Numbered from the stretch's first letter, positions 1 to 9,350 are shown. The stretch is DNA of 64,000 nt from CAIKBL01 sp964555355 (GCA_964555355.1 CAZKRY010000002.1:310001-374000), one strand, 5' to 3'. Notes: a model not told the origin generated them from the letters alone. Numbers and translations: made by a program.

Positions 1-342
1 CTCTTTTTATTCCTTGGTTATATGGCCTTGCAATCGGCGATCGAGGACAGGCGCGCGGCGGCACGCGCCGGCGCGGTACTTGCGGTGGTGGGCGTCGTTA
101 ATATTCCCATCATCCACTATTCCGTCGAATGGTGGAGCACGCTGCATCAACCCGCCACCATCACCAAATTCGGCGCCCCGTCGATGGCGACGTCGATGCT
201 AATCCCACTGCTCATCATGGCCCTCGCATATCAATTGTTCTTCTTCGCGGTTCTCTTGGTGCGCACGCGCTGCGAAATTTTGGAATTCGAGCGACACACC
301 CATTGGGTCAAGTCGCTCGTCGCCCCGCCCGCCGCATCATGA
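1..342 (+). CDS. ccmC: Haem exporter/handling protein CcmC (C-terminal part)
   Basis: The reading frame is open from the first base, so the N-terminus lies outside the window. The visible 113 residues contain the family segment WWSTLHQPATI, part of the periplasmic loop after the haem-binding WWD domain, and then a strongly hydrophobic helix. In this family CcmC is an inner-membrane protein that presents haem to CcmE in System I cytochrome c maturation. Its stop codon overlaps the ccmD start by 4 bp. ccmA and ccmB are expected just to the left but cannot be seen. Confidence 0.93.
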   Translation, partial: LFLFLGYMALQSAIEDRRAAARAGAVLAVVGVVNIPIIHYSVEWWSTLHQPATITKFGAPSMATSMLIPLLIMALAYQLFFFAVLLVRTRCEILEFERHTHWVKSLVAPPAAS

Positions 343-509
343 AAGCCTTGAGCGATTTCTGGGCGATGGGTGGCTATGGTGTGTACGTGTGGAGCGCGTA
401 CGGCGTCAGCGCGATCGTGCTCCTGTTCAATGTCTGGTCGGCGCGTGGGCGTGAACGGCGCATACTGCGTGCCTTGGCGGCGGCATCTTCACCGGCGCGG
501 TCCGCATGA
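339..509 (+). CDS. ccmD: Haem exporter protein CcmD
   Basis: A 56-residue protein with one membrane helix (about residues 14-30) and a basic stretch after it (ARGRERRILR), the usual layout of CcmD. The ATG at 339 overlaps the ccmC stop by 4 bp, and the end overlaps ccmE by 4 bp. Longer versions of this frame starting inside ccmC are not needed. In the family CcmD is a small membrane subunit that helps release holo-CcmE from CcmABC. The assignment rests on size, topology and position, because the sequence itself is poorly conserved. Confidence 0.88.
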   Translation: MKALSDFWAMGGYGVYVWSAYGVSAIVLLFNVWSARGRERRILRALAAASSPARSA

Positions 510-949
510 CGCCTCGGATGCGCCGAATGTGGACGATTGGCGGATTGCTCTTCGGCATGGCGCTCGCGACCGCGTTCATCTTGAAAGCATTTGAAGAAAA
601 TTTGATGTACTTCTACAGCCCAGGCGACATCGCCGCTGGCAAAGCGCCACTCGCGCGCGACTTTCGAATCGGCGGCATGGTGGTAAAAGGCAGTGTTAAG
701 CGCGATCCCAAAAGCCTCGCGGTGACCTTCACGCTCACCGATTACAAACATGAGACCGTGGTGAATTACCAGGGGATCCTGCCGGACTTATTCCGCGAGG
801 GCCAAGGCATCGTGGCCAACGGCAAGCTTACCGCGGACGGACAGTTCGCCGCACGCGAAGTCCTCGCCAAACACGATGAGAACTACATGCCGCCGGAAGT
901 CGCCGGCAGTTTGCAGAAAACACCCCCAATGGATATCACCGCCCAATGA
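506..949 (+). CDS. ccmE: Periplasmic haem chaperone CcmE
   Basis: 147 residues with one N-terminal membrane anchor (about 10-28) and a periplasmic beta-barrel. The conserved LAKHDENYMPPE motif is present; its histidine (H123) is the residue that binds haem covalently in this family, and the Tyr four residues later is the axial ligand. CcmE takes haem from the CcmABCD complex and passes it to CcmF/H. It overlaps both neighbours by 4 bp, so it is translated as part of the ccm operon. Confidence 0.96.
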   Translation: MTPRMRRMWTIGGLLFGMALATAFILKAFEENLMYFYSPGDIAAGKAPLARDFRIGGMVVKGSVKRDPKSLAVTFTLTDYKHETVVNYQGILPDLFREGQGIVANGKLTADGQFAAREVLAKHDENYMPPEVAGSLQKTPPMDITAQ

Positions 950-2913
950 TCGCGGAAGTTGGTCATTTCGCCCTGGTGCTCGCGCTGGCGATTGCGCTCC
1001 TGCAATGCGTCGTCCCCATGATCGGCGTGATGACCAAACGCCCCCTATGGATGCTCTTTGCGGGACCCGCCGCACGGTGGCAATTTGGATTGTTGTTGGC
1101 CGCGTTCGGCGCGCTCGCCGGCGCGTTTCTCGCGCACGACTATGGCGTGACTTATATCGCCCAGAATTCCAACGAATTACTTCCGTGGTATTACCGCTTG
1201 TCCGCCGTGTGGGGTGCGCACGAAGGCTCGTTACTTTTGTGGGCGCTCATTTTAGCGGGATGGGGTGCCGTGGTGAGCACACGCGGTCACGCGCTGCCGC
1301 GTGAGGTCAACGCGACGATTCTTGCGACGCTCGGCGCGGTTGGGGTCGCTTTTCTCTGGTTTCTAATCGCAACCTCAAATCCATTCACACGGGTCTGGCC
1401 CGCGCCGGCGGATGGCGCCGATCTCAATCCACTGTTACAAGACGTCGGTCTCATCGTGCATCCGCCGCTGTTGTACATGGGCTATGTGGGTTTCTCCGTG
1501 CCGTTTGCGTTTGCCGTCGCCGCCCTGGTTCACGGGCGACTCACCCCTGCGTGGGCGCGTTGGGTCCGACCGTGGGCCGTGGCGGCATGGATGTTCTTGA
1601 CGCTCGGGATCGCGCTCGGCAGTTTTTGGGCGTACTACGAACTCGGCTGGGGCGGATGGTGGTTTTGGGATCCGGTCGAGAACGCTTCGTTCATGCCTTG
1701 GCTACTTGGCACCGCACTCATTCACTCACTGGCCGCCAGCGAAAAGCGCGGCACCTTCAAAAATTGGACCGTGTTGCTTTCAATCGCGACGTTTGCGCTG
1801 AGCTTACTCGGTACTTTCCTGGTCCGCTCCGGCGTGCTGACCTCGGTGCACGCCTTTGCGACGGATCCGGCCCGCGGCGTTTTCATTCTTGCAATCTTTG
1901 GCGTCTTGATTGGCGGTGCACTCGCGTTATATGCCTGGCGCGGACCGCGCACCTTGGCCGGATCGAGTTACGGCGCGGTATCCCGCGAAAGCTTCTTGCT
2001 CGCCAATTCATTGCTGCTAACAGCGGCGACGCTCACCGTTTTGCTTGGCACCCTGTATCCGCTGTTTATCGATGCCTTGGGCCTCGGCAAGATCTCGGTC
2101 GGCCCACCCTATTTCAATGCCGTTTTTTCCGTGGTCATGGCGCCGCTCGTCATCGTGCTTGGACTCGGTCAATTCGCGCGCTGGAAACAAGACTCGTTGG
2201 CGCGACTGTGGAGCATCCTCTGGCGTTTCGCCTTCGGCGCGGTTTTCATCAGTGCGGCAGTCATCGCCGTGTTGTCGCCGAGCGAACGTTGGATAGCGGT
2301 TTGCGGGGTGGCGCTCGCGTTATGGGTAGCGGCGAGTACGCTTGCCGGCCTGCACGCACGTGTGGCGCACCGTGCTTCATGGTGGGCCGCGCTTACTAGC
2401 TTGTCGCGTGGTTATGTCGGTCAATGTCTCGCGCACCTAGGCTTTGCAGTCACGCTCGCCGGCGCGGTGTTGACGAGCACACAGAGCCTCGATCTTCACG
2501 CGCGAATGCAGTCCGGTGACAGCCAAACTCTCGGGCCTTATCGTTTCGAGTTTAAATCGTTTCGCGAATTCGATGGCCCGAATTACCGTGCCAGCGAAGC
2601 GACGTTCCGTGTTTATCATAACGACCAATTCACGCGCGAACTCTATCCGCAAAAGCGTTATTACCATGTACGCGGCGTGTCGATGACCGAAGCCGGGATC
2701 GCACCGGGATTCCTGCATGATCTTTATATCTCGCTTGGCGAACCGCTCGGCGACGGCGCCTGGAGCGTGCGCCTGCATATCAAGGCCTTCGTACGCTGGC
2801 TGTGGTTGGGGGCGTTATTGATGGCAGCCGGCGGATTCACCGCGATCCTCGATCGCCGATTGCACAGCACGACAAGGACGACAAGTTCAGCGCTCCTTGC
2901 GACGCGCGAGTGA
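946..2913 (+). CDS. ccmF: Cytochrome c haem lyase subunit CcmF
   Basis: 655 residues, a multi-spanning inner-membrane protein. The WWD haem-handling signature is clear (GWGGWWFWDPVENASFMPW, about residues 233-251), with the typical WGAHEGSLLLW segment before it. CcmF, with CcmH and CcmI, ligates haem to the CxxCH motif of apocytochromes in the periplasm. The length is normal for the family. It overlaps ccmE by 4 bp, and ccmG follows at once. Confidence 0.97.
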   Translation: MIAEVGHFALVLALAIALLQCVVPMIGVMTKRPLWMLFAGPAARWQFGLLLAAFGALAGAFLAHDYGVTYIAQNSNELLPWYYRLSAVWGAHEGSLLLWALILAGWGAVVSTRGHALPREVNATILATLGAVGVAFLWFLIATSNPFTRVWPAPADGADLNPLLQDVGLIVHPPLLYMGYVGFSVPFAFAVAALVHGRLTPAWARWVRPWAVAAWMFLTLGIALGSFWAYYELGWGGWWFWDPVENASFMPWLLGTALIHSLAASEKRGTFKNWTVLLSIATFALSLLGTFLVRSGVLTSVHAFATDPARGVFILAIFGVLIGGALALYAWRGPRTLAGSSYGAVSRESFLLANSLLLTAATLTVLLGTLYPLFIDALGLGKISVGPPYFNAVFSVVMAPLVIVLGLGQFARWKQDSLARLWSILWRFAFGAVFISAAVIAVLSPSERWIAVCGVALALWVAASTLAGLHARVAHRASWWAALTSLSRGYVGQCLAHLGFAVTLAGAVLTSTQSLDLHARMQSGDSQTLGPYRFEFKSFREFDGPNYRASEATFRVYHNDQFTRELYPQKRYYHVRGVSMTEAGIAPGFLHDLYISLGEPLGDGAWSVRLHIKAFVRWLWLGALLMAAGGFTAILDRRLHSTTRTTSSALLATRE

Positions 2914-2920
2914 AGAGTTC

Positions 2921-3451
2921 ATGAGATTTGTAGTTCCGCTCGGCATCTTTATCGTGCTCGTCGTGGTGCTCGCGGTCGGCCTAAAGCTCGATCCGCGTTA
3001 TATCCCCTCGCCTTTGCTCGATAAGCCGCTACCGGCCTTCGCACTCACCGAGCTGGCAAATCCCGCGGCGGCTGTCACTCAGGATTCGTTGCGCGGTCGA
3101 GCAGTGGTGTTGAATGTGTGGGCCTCTTGGTGCTCGGCGTGCAGCGTCGAACATCCCTTCATCGCCGAAATGGCGAACCGGGGCGATATTGAATTCATCG
3201 GGTTGAACTATAAAGACACCCGCGAGGACGCCGCGAAGTGGCTCGCCGAACGCGGCAATCCGTACAAGCAAATCGTGTTCGATCCGGAAGGCAAACTCGG
3301 GTTGGACCTCGGCGTTTACGGCGTTCCCGAAACGTTCGTTATCGATACACACGGAATTATCCGGCATAAACACGTCGGCCCGCTCGACGCCGCCGCGTGG
3401 GCACGCGATTTCGTGCCGTTGCTCGGCAAACTGCGCGCGGATAAATCCTGA
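2921..3451 (+). CDS. ccmG: Thiol:disulfide oxidoreductase CcmG/DsbE
   Basis: 176 residues from the ATG at 2921; a TTG at 2897 in the same frame would overlap ccmF and is less likely. There is one N-terminal membrane anchor and then a thioredoxin fold with the active site WASWCSAC and the cis-Pro region GVYGVPETF. CcmG keeps the cysteines of apocytochrome CxxCH motifs (or of CcmH) reduced in the periplasm. It lies between ccmF and ccmH with 3-7 bp spacing, as in other gammaproteobacterial ccm operons. Confidence 0.95.
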   Translation: MRFVVPLGIFIVLVVVLAVGLKLDPRYIPSPLLDKPLPAFALTELANPAAAVTQDSLRGRAVVLNVWASWCSACSVEHPFIAEMANRGDIEFIGLNYKDTREDAAKWLAERGNPYKQIVFDPEGKLGLDLGVYGVPETFVIDTHGIIRHKHVGPLDAAAWARDFVPLLGKLRADKS

Positions 3452-3454
3452 TTC

Positions 3455-3931
3455 ATGCGCTTGCGCGTCGTGCTGCTGAGTTTGTGGATGCCGTTAGCGG
3501 GATACGCCGCCGACACCCCTCACACTTTTCAAGATCCGGCCTTGCAGGCGCGTTACGACACTTTGCTCGCCGAGCTACGCTGCCTGGTGTGTCAAAACCA
3601 ATCGCTAGCCGATTCTCATGCGGACCTCGCGCAAGACCTGCGGAATGAGGTGTATCGCATGGTGCAGGACGGCCAGACGCGTGACGACATCTTGGCGTTC
3701 ATGGTGCAACGCTACGGCGACTTCGTGCTGTATCGCCCGCCGTTCAAAGCGCTCACCTGGTTGTTGTGGACCGCGCCGCTACTGCTACTCACCGTTATGG
3801 CCATCACCTGGCGACGGTTGACGCGTCGGACGTCGCCGGATGTCCCGCTGAGCGACGATGAGCAACAGCGCCTCGCGACATTGCTTAAGTCACGCGGCAA
3901 TCAACCGGCGAGTCCGGGCGCGCGAGATTGA
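3455..3931 (+). CDS. ccmH: Cytochrome c maturation protein CcmH
   Basis: 158 residues with a cleavable signal peptide (MRLRVVLLSLWMPLAGYA), the family motif LRCLVCQNQSLADS carrying the redox CxxC pair, and a C-terminal membrane helix (about 105-121). CcmH reduces the apocytochrome CxxCH site together with CcmG and works in the haem lyase with CcmF. This is the short form of CcmH; the TPR part is a separate gene (ccmI) immediately downstream. Confidence 0.95.
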   Translation: MRLRVVLLSLWMPLAGYAADTPHTFQDPALQARYDTLLAELRCLVCQNQSLADSHADLAQDLRNEVYRMVQDGQTRDDILAFMVQRYGDFVLYRPPFKALTWLLWTAPLLLLTVMAITWRRLTRRTSPDVPLSDDEQQRLATLLKSRGNQPASPGARD

Positions 3932-3935
3932 CCGC

Positions 3936-5129
3936 ATGATGTTTTGGACCATCGCCGGGGCACTCTTAGTGATCGTGTTACTGCGCCTAGTGTGGGCGGT
4001 GCTAAAGGCAACGCCGCGCGACGATGCCACGGTGCATGACACATACGCCGCGCAACATGCCGATGTTCAGAAGACCGAGGCACACGGCGAAGTCACCACT
4101 GAAGAAGCCATTGCGCTGCGCGACTCCCTGGCCCGTGCGGCACTGAGCGAAGACGCCGCGGACCCTTCGCAAACGCTGGCAGCGACGCCGGCGGAGCGAC
4201 GTTGGCTCGCGGCACTCATTTTGATTTTGGTCCCCGCGATTGCCGTGCCCATTTACGTGCGCGTTGGCGGCGCGCATTTGCCGCTCACCGGCACCGCCAG
4301 CGCCGAGCCCACGCCCAACTACCTAATCGCGGAACTTAAACAACGGATCGCCGCCGACCCTCACGAACCCGAGCCGCGTCTATGGCTGGGGCGCGTCTAC
4401 ATGGGGATTGGGAAGTACGCCGAGGCCGCGGAGGTTTACGCCGCGCTGAATGCATTGCAACCCGACACGCCCGAACTCCTGCTGCAAGAAGCAGACGCAC
4501 GCGCGATGTCGCAGCAAGGCGCATTGACCAACGAAGTGGCCGTGCTCGTTAAACGCGCCCTCGAACTCGCGCCGGATAATGTCACCGCGCTGTGGTTATC
4601 GGGATTGGTCGCGGACGCCGCCGGTCAGCCGCGCGTCGCGTTGTCTCATCTCGCGACAGCCCGCGCGGCGAGCATCGCGCAACATTTACCTACGACTGAA
4701 CTCGATGCGTTGATCAAGGAAGTCGAATCGCGGAGTGGCGAACATCTCGCGCCTCGGGATAAGCAAGCCATGAACCCGCGCTTCGACATCCAGATCGCGG
4801 TGGCGCCCACCCACACCGCGCGTATCGCGGACTGGCCGAAGGACACGGCGGTGTTCGTGCTCGCGAAGGCGGTTGACGGCCCGCCCATGCCGCTCGCCGT
4901 GAAACGCTTGACGTTGGGTCAACTTCCGACGGCGGTAACCTTAGACGATAGCCTGGCGATGGCGCCGCAGTTCAAATTGAGCGGCGCCAAAGCGGTCACG
5001 CTGGTTGCACGAATCTCCCGGCACGGGACGGCAACCGCGACGAGTGGCGACTTAGAAGGTTCGCTGGGACCGATCTCCGTTGGAGATGCGCAAAGCGTTG
5101 TGCTGACTATCGATCGCGTGCTGCCGTGA
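3936..5129 (+). CDS. ccmI: Cytochrome c maturation protein CcmI (TPR)
   Basis: 397 residues from the ATG at 3936 (MMFWTIAGALL); the longer frame from 3858 lies inside ccmH. There are two membrane helices (about 4-20 and 90-108), a cytoplasmic loop between them, and a periplasmic region with tetratricopeptide-like segments (RLWLGRVYMGIGKYAEAAEVYAAL and others), then a beta-rich C-terminal domain. CcmI delivers apocytochromes to CcmF/H. It is the last gene of the ccm operon and converges on the lipoprotein gene at 5139 with only 9 bp between them. Confidence 0.92.
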   Translation: MMFWTIAGALLVIVLLRLVWAVLKATPRDDATVHDTYAAQHADVQKTEAHGEVTTEEAIALRDSLARAALSEDAADPSQTLAATPAERRWLAALILILVPAIAVPIYVRVGGAHLPLTGTASAEPTPNYLIAELKQRIAADPHEPEPRLWLGRVYMGIGKYAEAAEVYAALNALQPDTPELLLQEADARAMSQQGALTNEVAVLVKRALELAPDNVTALWLSGLVADAAGQPRVALSHLATARAASIAQHLPTTELDALIKEVESRSGEHLAPRDKQAMNPRFDIQIAVAPTHTARIADWPKDTAVFVLAKAVDGPPMPLAVKRLTLGQLPTAVTLDDSLAMAPQFKLSGAKAVTLVARISRHGTATATSGDLEGSLGPISVGDAQSVVLTIDRVLP

Positions 5130-5138
5130 ACACTTGGG

Positions 5139-5423
5139 TTACGGAATTTCTTCGATATACGTGCGTTCGATCGGCGTCTGTACGTAAAGTTTTTTACCGT
5201 TCTCTACCGCCCAGAAGTAGTAATACCCCTTGGAAGGTTCCGACGTTACTTTGGCATCTCGTACCTCCCATTGCTTGAGGTGCTGGCCCTCCGCGAAAGT
5301 TACGCGGTAGTCCCCTTCCAGCCAGGTCACGCCGAGGCGGGAGATTTTGTTCTGCGTTTCCTCGGTGCAGCCGGCCGCGAGCGCCACACAGGCGAGCGCA
5401 ATCGTCAGATTAACTAGCTTCAT
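5139..5423 (-). CDS. Small lipoprotein of unknown function
   Basis: 94 residues with a lipoprotein signal peptide ending in the lipobox LAAGC (Cys19), so it is probably anchored in a membrane facing the periplasm. The mature part is aromatic-rich and has no motif I recognise. It ends 9 bp from the ccmI stop on the opposite strand, and the thermonuclease gene lies 11 bp upstream on the same strand, so it may be co-transcribed with 5435-6678. Function unknown. Confidence 0.75.
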   Translation of the reverse strand: MKLVNLTIALACVALAAGCTEETQNKISRLGVTWLEGDYRVTFAEGQHLKQWEVRDAKVTSEPSKGYYYFWAVENGKKLYVQTPIERTYIEEIP

Positions 5424-5434
5424 TTACCTTTCCT

Positions 5435-5953
5435 TCAATCTTTGTCATGACTGCGATATTGCGCCCGATAACGCCAAGGCGCTATCGACTTGCCGTCACG
5501 CCAGAGGCCAACTTTACGCTGACGTGCTTGGGCTTCTAAGCGTTCCAGATCAGAATCGAGGCGCGCATGCCGGGTATTCCACCAACCGAATCCGGCGCGT
5601 AATAACTCCCGCGAGGCTGATCGGCCATCGACAAAGATTTCACCGACTTCGCGTTGATAAGTGCGTTCACCGGTCAAGCGCACGGCGACTAACTTGTGAT
5701 CAATGAGTTTCTGCATGAACTGTTGGGCCTCTCGCGCAAAAGCTTGGTTAGGCCAATATTCATTCTCGCGCTCCGGCGCGTCGACGCCGTAGAAGCGCAC
5801 GCGCAACGTTTTGCGATCAGTGGTGACCACGGTCGCGGTATCGCCGTCATGAACACTCACCACGTTACCGCTCACCCATTCCTCGGCGTGCGCGAACGCG
5901 CCCGCGCACCACGCGAGAAGTATGTAGACCAATGAGGCGCAGCGTAGACTCAT
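5435..5953 (-). CDS. Secreted thermonuclease-family (SNase-like) nuclease
   Basis: 172 residues with an N-terminal signal peptide and a staphylococcal-nuclease fold: VVSVHDGDTATV, then LRVRFYGVDAPE (conserved Arg and Asp of the active site) and GERTYQREVGEIFVDG (catalytic Glu/Arg region), then the C-terminal LERLEAQARQRKVGLW helix. Family members are calcium-dependent nucleases that cut DNA and RNA. The start overlaps the stop of the upstream methyltransferase gene by 4 bp. Confidence 0.9.
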   Translation of the reverse strand: MSLRCASLVYILLAWCAGAFAHAEEWVSGNVVSVHDGDTATVVTTDRKTLRVRFYGVDAPERENEYWPNQAFAREAQQFMQKLIDHKLVAVRLTGERTYQREVGEIFVDGRSASRELLRAGFGWWNTRHARLDSDLERLEAQARQRKVGLWRDGKSIAPWRYRAQYRSHDKD

Positions 5954-6678
5954 GCGACCGCTGCCCGCGGCTTGCGCAACAAATCAACTCGCAGCGGGGT
6001 TTCAAAGCGCGCGCCCGCAGGCCCCAGGTGTTGTTCAAACTTCTCGCGAACCTGCGCATGCACTGCCGCCGTTAAGCGGTGCCGCGTGTGAGTCACGCCG
6101 ATTACGAGTCGCTCAAATTCGGCAAAGTCTTTGAAAGTCATCGGCGTATTAAAAAATAGCTGTTTCTCAAGATCGAAAACTCCTGTCGCGACGGCTCGTT
6201 GTGTGGCCGCGAAAGCCGCCGCGCGCACACTTTCCTCATTGTGGAAAAGCCGCAATACCTCGTTAAACGCGCCGGCGAATATCGGTTCCGAGATATACAG
6301 GTAACCACCCGGCTTTAGGACGCGTGCGATCTCTCGGAACGCTGCATCCATCAACTCAAGCGGTACGTGATGTAGCGACTTGAACATGAGCGCGATGTCG
6401 AACACGCCGTCGTCCGCCGGGATGGTCTGCGCGCCACCAAGCGCGAAGCGGACATTGGGTAAGTCCGTGACTTGCAGATTCTTTTCATGCTGGACTTCAT
6501 CGACTTCGAGCGCGAGCACCTGCCGGCCCGCGCCGTGCGTCGCGATCTTTCGCGTGTGCTCCGCCCGGCCGCAGCCAAGCTCGACGATTGCCGCGTTATC
6601 GAGCGGCAGCACTTGTTCGTAGATGTCGCGCTCCGCGCAAACCACCGTCGCTTCGGAAGATAACAATTGCATTGGCAT
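5950..6678 (-). CDS. Class I SAM-dependent methyltransferase
   Basis: 242 residues with a Rossmann-type SAM-binding motif near the N-terminus (IVELGCGRAEHTRKIA, about residues 31-46), the acidic strand end (LALEVDE) and a post-motif region (FDIALMFKSLHHVPLELMDAAFREIARVLKPGG) typical of UbiE-like enzymes. The substrate cannot be read from the sequence. It lies 20 bp downstream of the PQQ dehydrogenase gene and overlaps the nuclease gene by 4 bp, suggesting a four-gene minus-strand transcript. Confidence 0.85.
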   Translation of the reverse strand: MPMQLLSSEATVVCAERDIYEQVLPLDNAAIVELGCGRAEHTRKIATHGAGRQVLALEVDEVQHEKNLQVTDLPNVRFALGGAQTIPADDGVFDIALMFKSLHHVPLELMDAAFREIARVLKPGGYLYISEPIFAGAFNEVLRLFHNEESVRAAAFAATQRAVATGVFDLEKQLFFNTPMTFKDFAEFERLVIGVTHTRHRLTAAVHAQVREKFEQHLGPAGARFETPLRVDLLRKPRAAVA

Positions 6679-6698
6679 GATTGCGCGCGTCGTCGGTT

Positions 6699-8537
6699 TT
6701 ATTGCGGTTTAAACGCGAGCAGCACATTGCCGGGTTGCGCGCCCCAATTGGCGTAGCCGGACATGAGGTACACCCAACCATCGACCACGACCGGACCCGC
6801 CTGATCGATGGCGCCGCCTCGGCCGGGTGCCCGGTTAGTGGTTTGATAGTCGCGCACCGTATCGAACTCCCACAACACTTCACCCTTGCTGCTATCGAAG
6901 GCGCGCATGACGCCGCTCATCGAGCCGGAAAAAACCACCCCTGGGATAGCCGTCACGGCGGCCGATTGCGCCGGGCTGCACCGTGCGCGTCCGGCACAGG
7001 ACACCGGCGGGGCTTGCCAGCGTTTTTTGCCGTCCGTTAGTGAGAGCGCGAATAGGCCACCGCCCTTGGTCGGATCGAGCGTGACTTTATCGCCGAAAAA
7101 TCGGCCGCCTTCCCATCGCGCATCCGATACCGCGACATACACCGTTTCCCCGTCAGCGGCCGATCCCCATTCGATGCCGCCGATAATGCCGCCTTCGCCG
7201 ACGCGCGTTTTCCACACGACTTTACCGTTGGCATCCGGATCGATGGCGTGCATGACGCCGGTTTTCTGTCCACCGAGTAACAGGCGCTTGCCGTTGTCCA
7301 ATTTCACCAGAATGGGCGATGAGCCCATATCGTGATCCGGACCTGAATTTTTGGGGCAATTCGCTTTGTTCTCCAAAGTACAAGCGGCGTTCCAGGCGTC
7401 TCCGGGCAAACCTTGATAGGACCACAAGATTTCGCCCGTCGTAAGGTCCAACGCGAGGATGGCGTCGCTGGTATCCGTTGCGGGCTGCGTGTAGTTGTCG
7501 CCAGAGGACACATAAAGGCGATTGTGTTCGACATCGATCGTCGGTGCCGACCACACCGCCGCGCCATTCGGTCCAAAGTGCACCTTACCCGTCTTGGAGG
7601 TGGTTTGTTGGTGCGGCGGTTCTTTGATCAAATACTGCTTCCAATTAACCTTGCCGGTTTTCGCGTCAACCTGCATCAACGCGCCGCGGAACGTACAGCA
7701 TTCATAATTGGGATCGGCCGCCAATCCTTCTTCAAGCGAAGAAATTGGAATGTAGAGTTTGTCATCGACCAATTGAAAGGCGCCGGTGAGCCGCGCGGAA
7801 GGATGTTGATCGGTGACGAGTGACCAAGATAGACCGCCGGTGGCTGCATTCAAGGCATAAGCACTGCCAGCAACGTCCCCGAAAAACGCGAGCGTCTCGC
7901 CATTCGATAACCTGCCGATCAAAATGGCACCTTTGACCGCCGCGTTGGCTTGGAACGACCAGATGCGGCATCCTTTCTTGGCATCGAGTGCATACACCAT
8001 ACCGCTGCGGCTACCGACAAAAAGCCGGCCGTCGACCACCGTGGGTTGTGCCTCGGCAAGCGTCTCGCCGGGAAACGCAAACGCCCACTGTAGCGCCAAC
8101 GTTTTGACTTGCGCTGGTGTCAACCCGGCTTGCGCGGCGGCCTGAAACCGGGTATTGGCTTGATCGACCCCCCAGCCATTCCAGTGGGGCAGCGCGAAGA
8201 CATCCGTTGATTTGGGCCATGCGGCGGGCGTGCACCCAAAAGTCTTCTGTTCCGCCCACGCCGCTTGATAGGGCTTGCCGGTGACATACTCGGCCACCGC
8301 GATCCGCTGCGGCCCGTTCAAGCTAAACGTGCCGACGACCCGCATGACGCCGGTTTCCAGTGCCCGCACCACCGCCGCGGGTTCCATCGTTTTCAACGTT
8401 TCCGGGGTCGGTGCGCGCGCCACCCCGCCATCGTGGCAGGACGCACAGTGTTTGCCATAAATGGCTTTACCTTCTTCGTTTGCGAAGACGGCATAAACCA
8501 CCAACACAAGCGCAAATCCGAGGAATTGTCTGACCAC
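6699..8537 (-). CDS. Cytochrome c/PQQ quinohaemoprotein dehydrogenase (polyvinyl alcohol dehydrogenase-like)
   Basis: 612 residues from a GTG at 8537, chosen because AAGGAAG lies just upstream and a signal peptide (VRQFLGFALVLVVYAVFA) follows directly; the open frame runs on to 8855 but that part reads like non-coding shadow. Order: signal peptide, short cytochrome c domain with CASCH (C31, C34, H35), then a PQQ beta-propeller with repeated blades (GTVYALDAKKG-type, LDLTTGEILW, FDSSKGEVLWEFD). This haem-first layout matches the polyvinyl-alcohol dehydrogenase (cytochrome) family. It is periplasmic, and its haem would be attached by the Ccm system encoded nearby. The alcohol substrate is unknown. 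Confidence 0.87.
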   Translation of the reverse strand: MVRQFLGFALVLVVYAVFANEEGKAIYGKHCASCHDGGVARAPTPETLKTMEPAAVVRALETGVMRVVGTFSLNGPQRIAVAEYVTGKPYQAAWAEQKTFGCTPAAWPKSTDVFALPHWNGWGVDQANTRFQAAAQAGLTPAQVKTLALQWAFAFPGETLAEAQPTVVDGRLFVGSRSGMVYALDAKKGCRIWSFQANAAVKGAILIGRLSNGETLAFFGDVAGSAYALNAATGGLSWSLVTDQHPSARLTGAFQLVDDKLYIPISSLEEGLAADPNYECCTFRGALMQVDAKTGKVNWKQYLIKEPPHQQTTSKTGKVHFGPNGAAVWSAPTIDVEHNRLYVSSGDNYTQPATDTSDAILALDLTTGEILWSYQGLPGDAWNAACTLENKANCPKNSGPDHDMGSSPILVKLDNGKRLLLGGQKTGVMHAIDPDANGKVVWKTRVGEGGIIGGIEWGSAADGETVYVAVSDARWEGGRFFGDKVTLDPTKGGGLFALSLTDGKKRWQAPPVSCAGRARCSPAQSAAVTAIPGVVFSGSMSGVMRAFDSSKGEVLWEFDTVRDYQTTNRAPGRGGAIDQAGPVVVDGWVYLMSGYANWGAQPGNVLLAFKPQ

Positions 8538-8653
8538 GCCAATCTTCCTTATCTGGAGCCGGGCCGCGAAGGATAATGAATCTCGGCGCGGCGAGCGAGG
8601 CACGGCGCGCCGAGTGATGCGGTATGCTGGATTCTTTTTTGTGAGCTTTAACG

Positions 8654-9337
8654 GTGGAACTTGCGTACCAATTGCGCCGCCCGTGGCCTGTGTCAAAGCA
8701 ACGACCACCGCTGCTGTTACTGTTACACGGCGTGGGCGGCAACGAATTGGGACTGTTTCAACACGTCGGTGCCTTCGATCGACGCTTCTTAGTTTTAAGC
8801 CTAAGGGCACCCCACGCGATGGGCCCGCAGCAGTATCGATGGTTTGATGTGACATTCACGACTAACGGTCCGCTGATCGATGCCGCGCAGGCGGAAGCGA
8901 GTCGCGTGTGTCTTCTGCAGTTCATCAACGATGCCGTCATGACCTTTGGCGCCGATCCGCGTCAGGTGTTTTTGTTCGGTTTTAGCCAGGGCGCCACGCT
9001 CGCCTATAGCGCGTTGCTAACCGCCCCGCGCAAGCTGCGCGGCGGCGTCATGATCGCAGGCCGCGTGCTGCCGGACGTGGCACCGCTCGCCGCGCCGCGC
9101 GCCGATCTCACACACCTCACGTTACTTATTCAGCATGGGCAGGCGGACCCCGTGATACCGCTTGCTAATGCCGGCGCCGCGCGTGATTTATTCGCCGACT
9201 TAGGGGTTGCGCTAGGTTATCGCGAATACGCCGCGAGCCACCAAGTAACTCCCGACATGGTGAGTGAGGCCGCCGCTTTTTTGCAGGCTCAATTGAATCG
9301 CACGACGCATGACATAAACGATTTATCCGAGGAATAG
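8654..9337 (+). CDS. Phospholipase/carboxylesterase-type alpha/beta hydrolase
   Basis: 227 residues from a GTG start. Visible elements are the oxyanion-hole region LLLLLHGVGGNELG, the nucleophile elbow GFSQG (after QVFLF), the acid in HGQADPVIP and the histidine in ASHQV, which make a complete Ser-Asp-His triad of the carboxylesterase/phospholipase (YpfH-like) family. No signal peptide, so cytoplasmic. It is divergent from the PQQ dehydrogenase with 116 bp between starts, and an SDR gene follows 13 bp downstream. Confidence 0.85.
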   Translation: MELAYQLRRPWPVSKQRPPLLLLLHGVGGNELGLFQHVGAFDRRFLVLSLRAPHAMGPQQYRWFDVTFTTNGPLIDAAQAEASRVCLLQFINDAVMTFGADPRQVFLFGFSQGATLAYSALLTAPRKLRGGVMIAGRVLPDVAPLAAPRADLTHLTLLIQHGQADPVIPLANAGAARDLFADLGVALGYREYAASHQVTPDMVSEAAAFLQAQLNRTTHDINDLSEE

Positions 9338-9350
9338 ACAAGGAACACCA

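Noticed and set aside
1551..2399. Long open frame (282 codons) inside ccmF in another frame
   Set aside because: It overlaps a clearly conserved ccmF fully, has no domain, and is of the kind expected in GC-rich coding DNA.
8538..8855. N-terminal extension of the cytochrome c/PQQ dehydrogenase
   Set aside because: The frame is open to 8855, but a ribosome site and signal peptide begin at 8537, and the extension runs opposite to the esterase gene starting at 8654.
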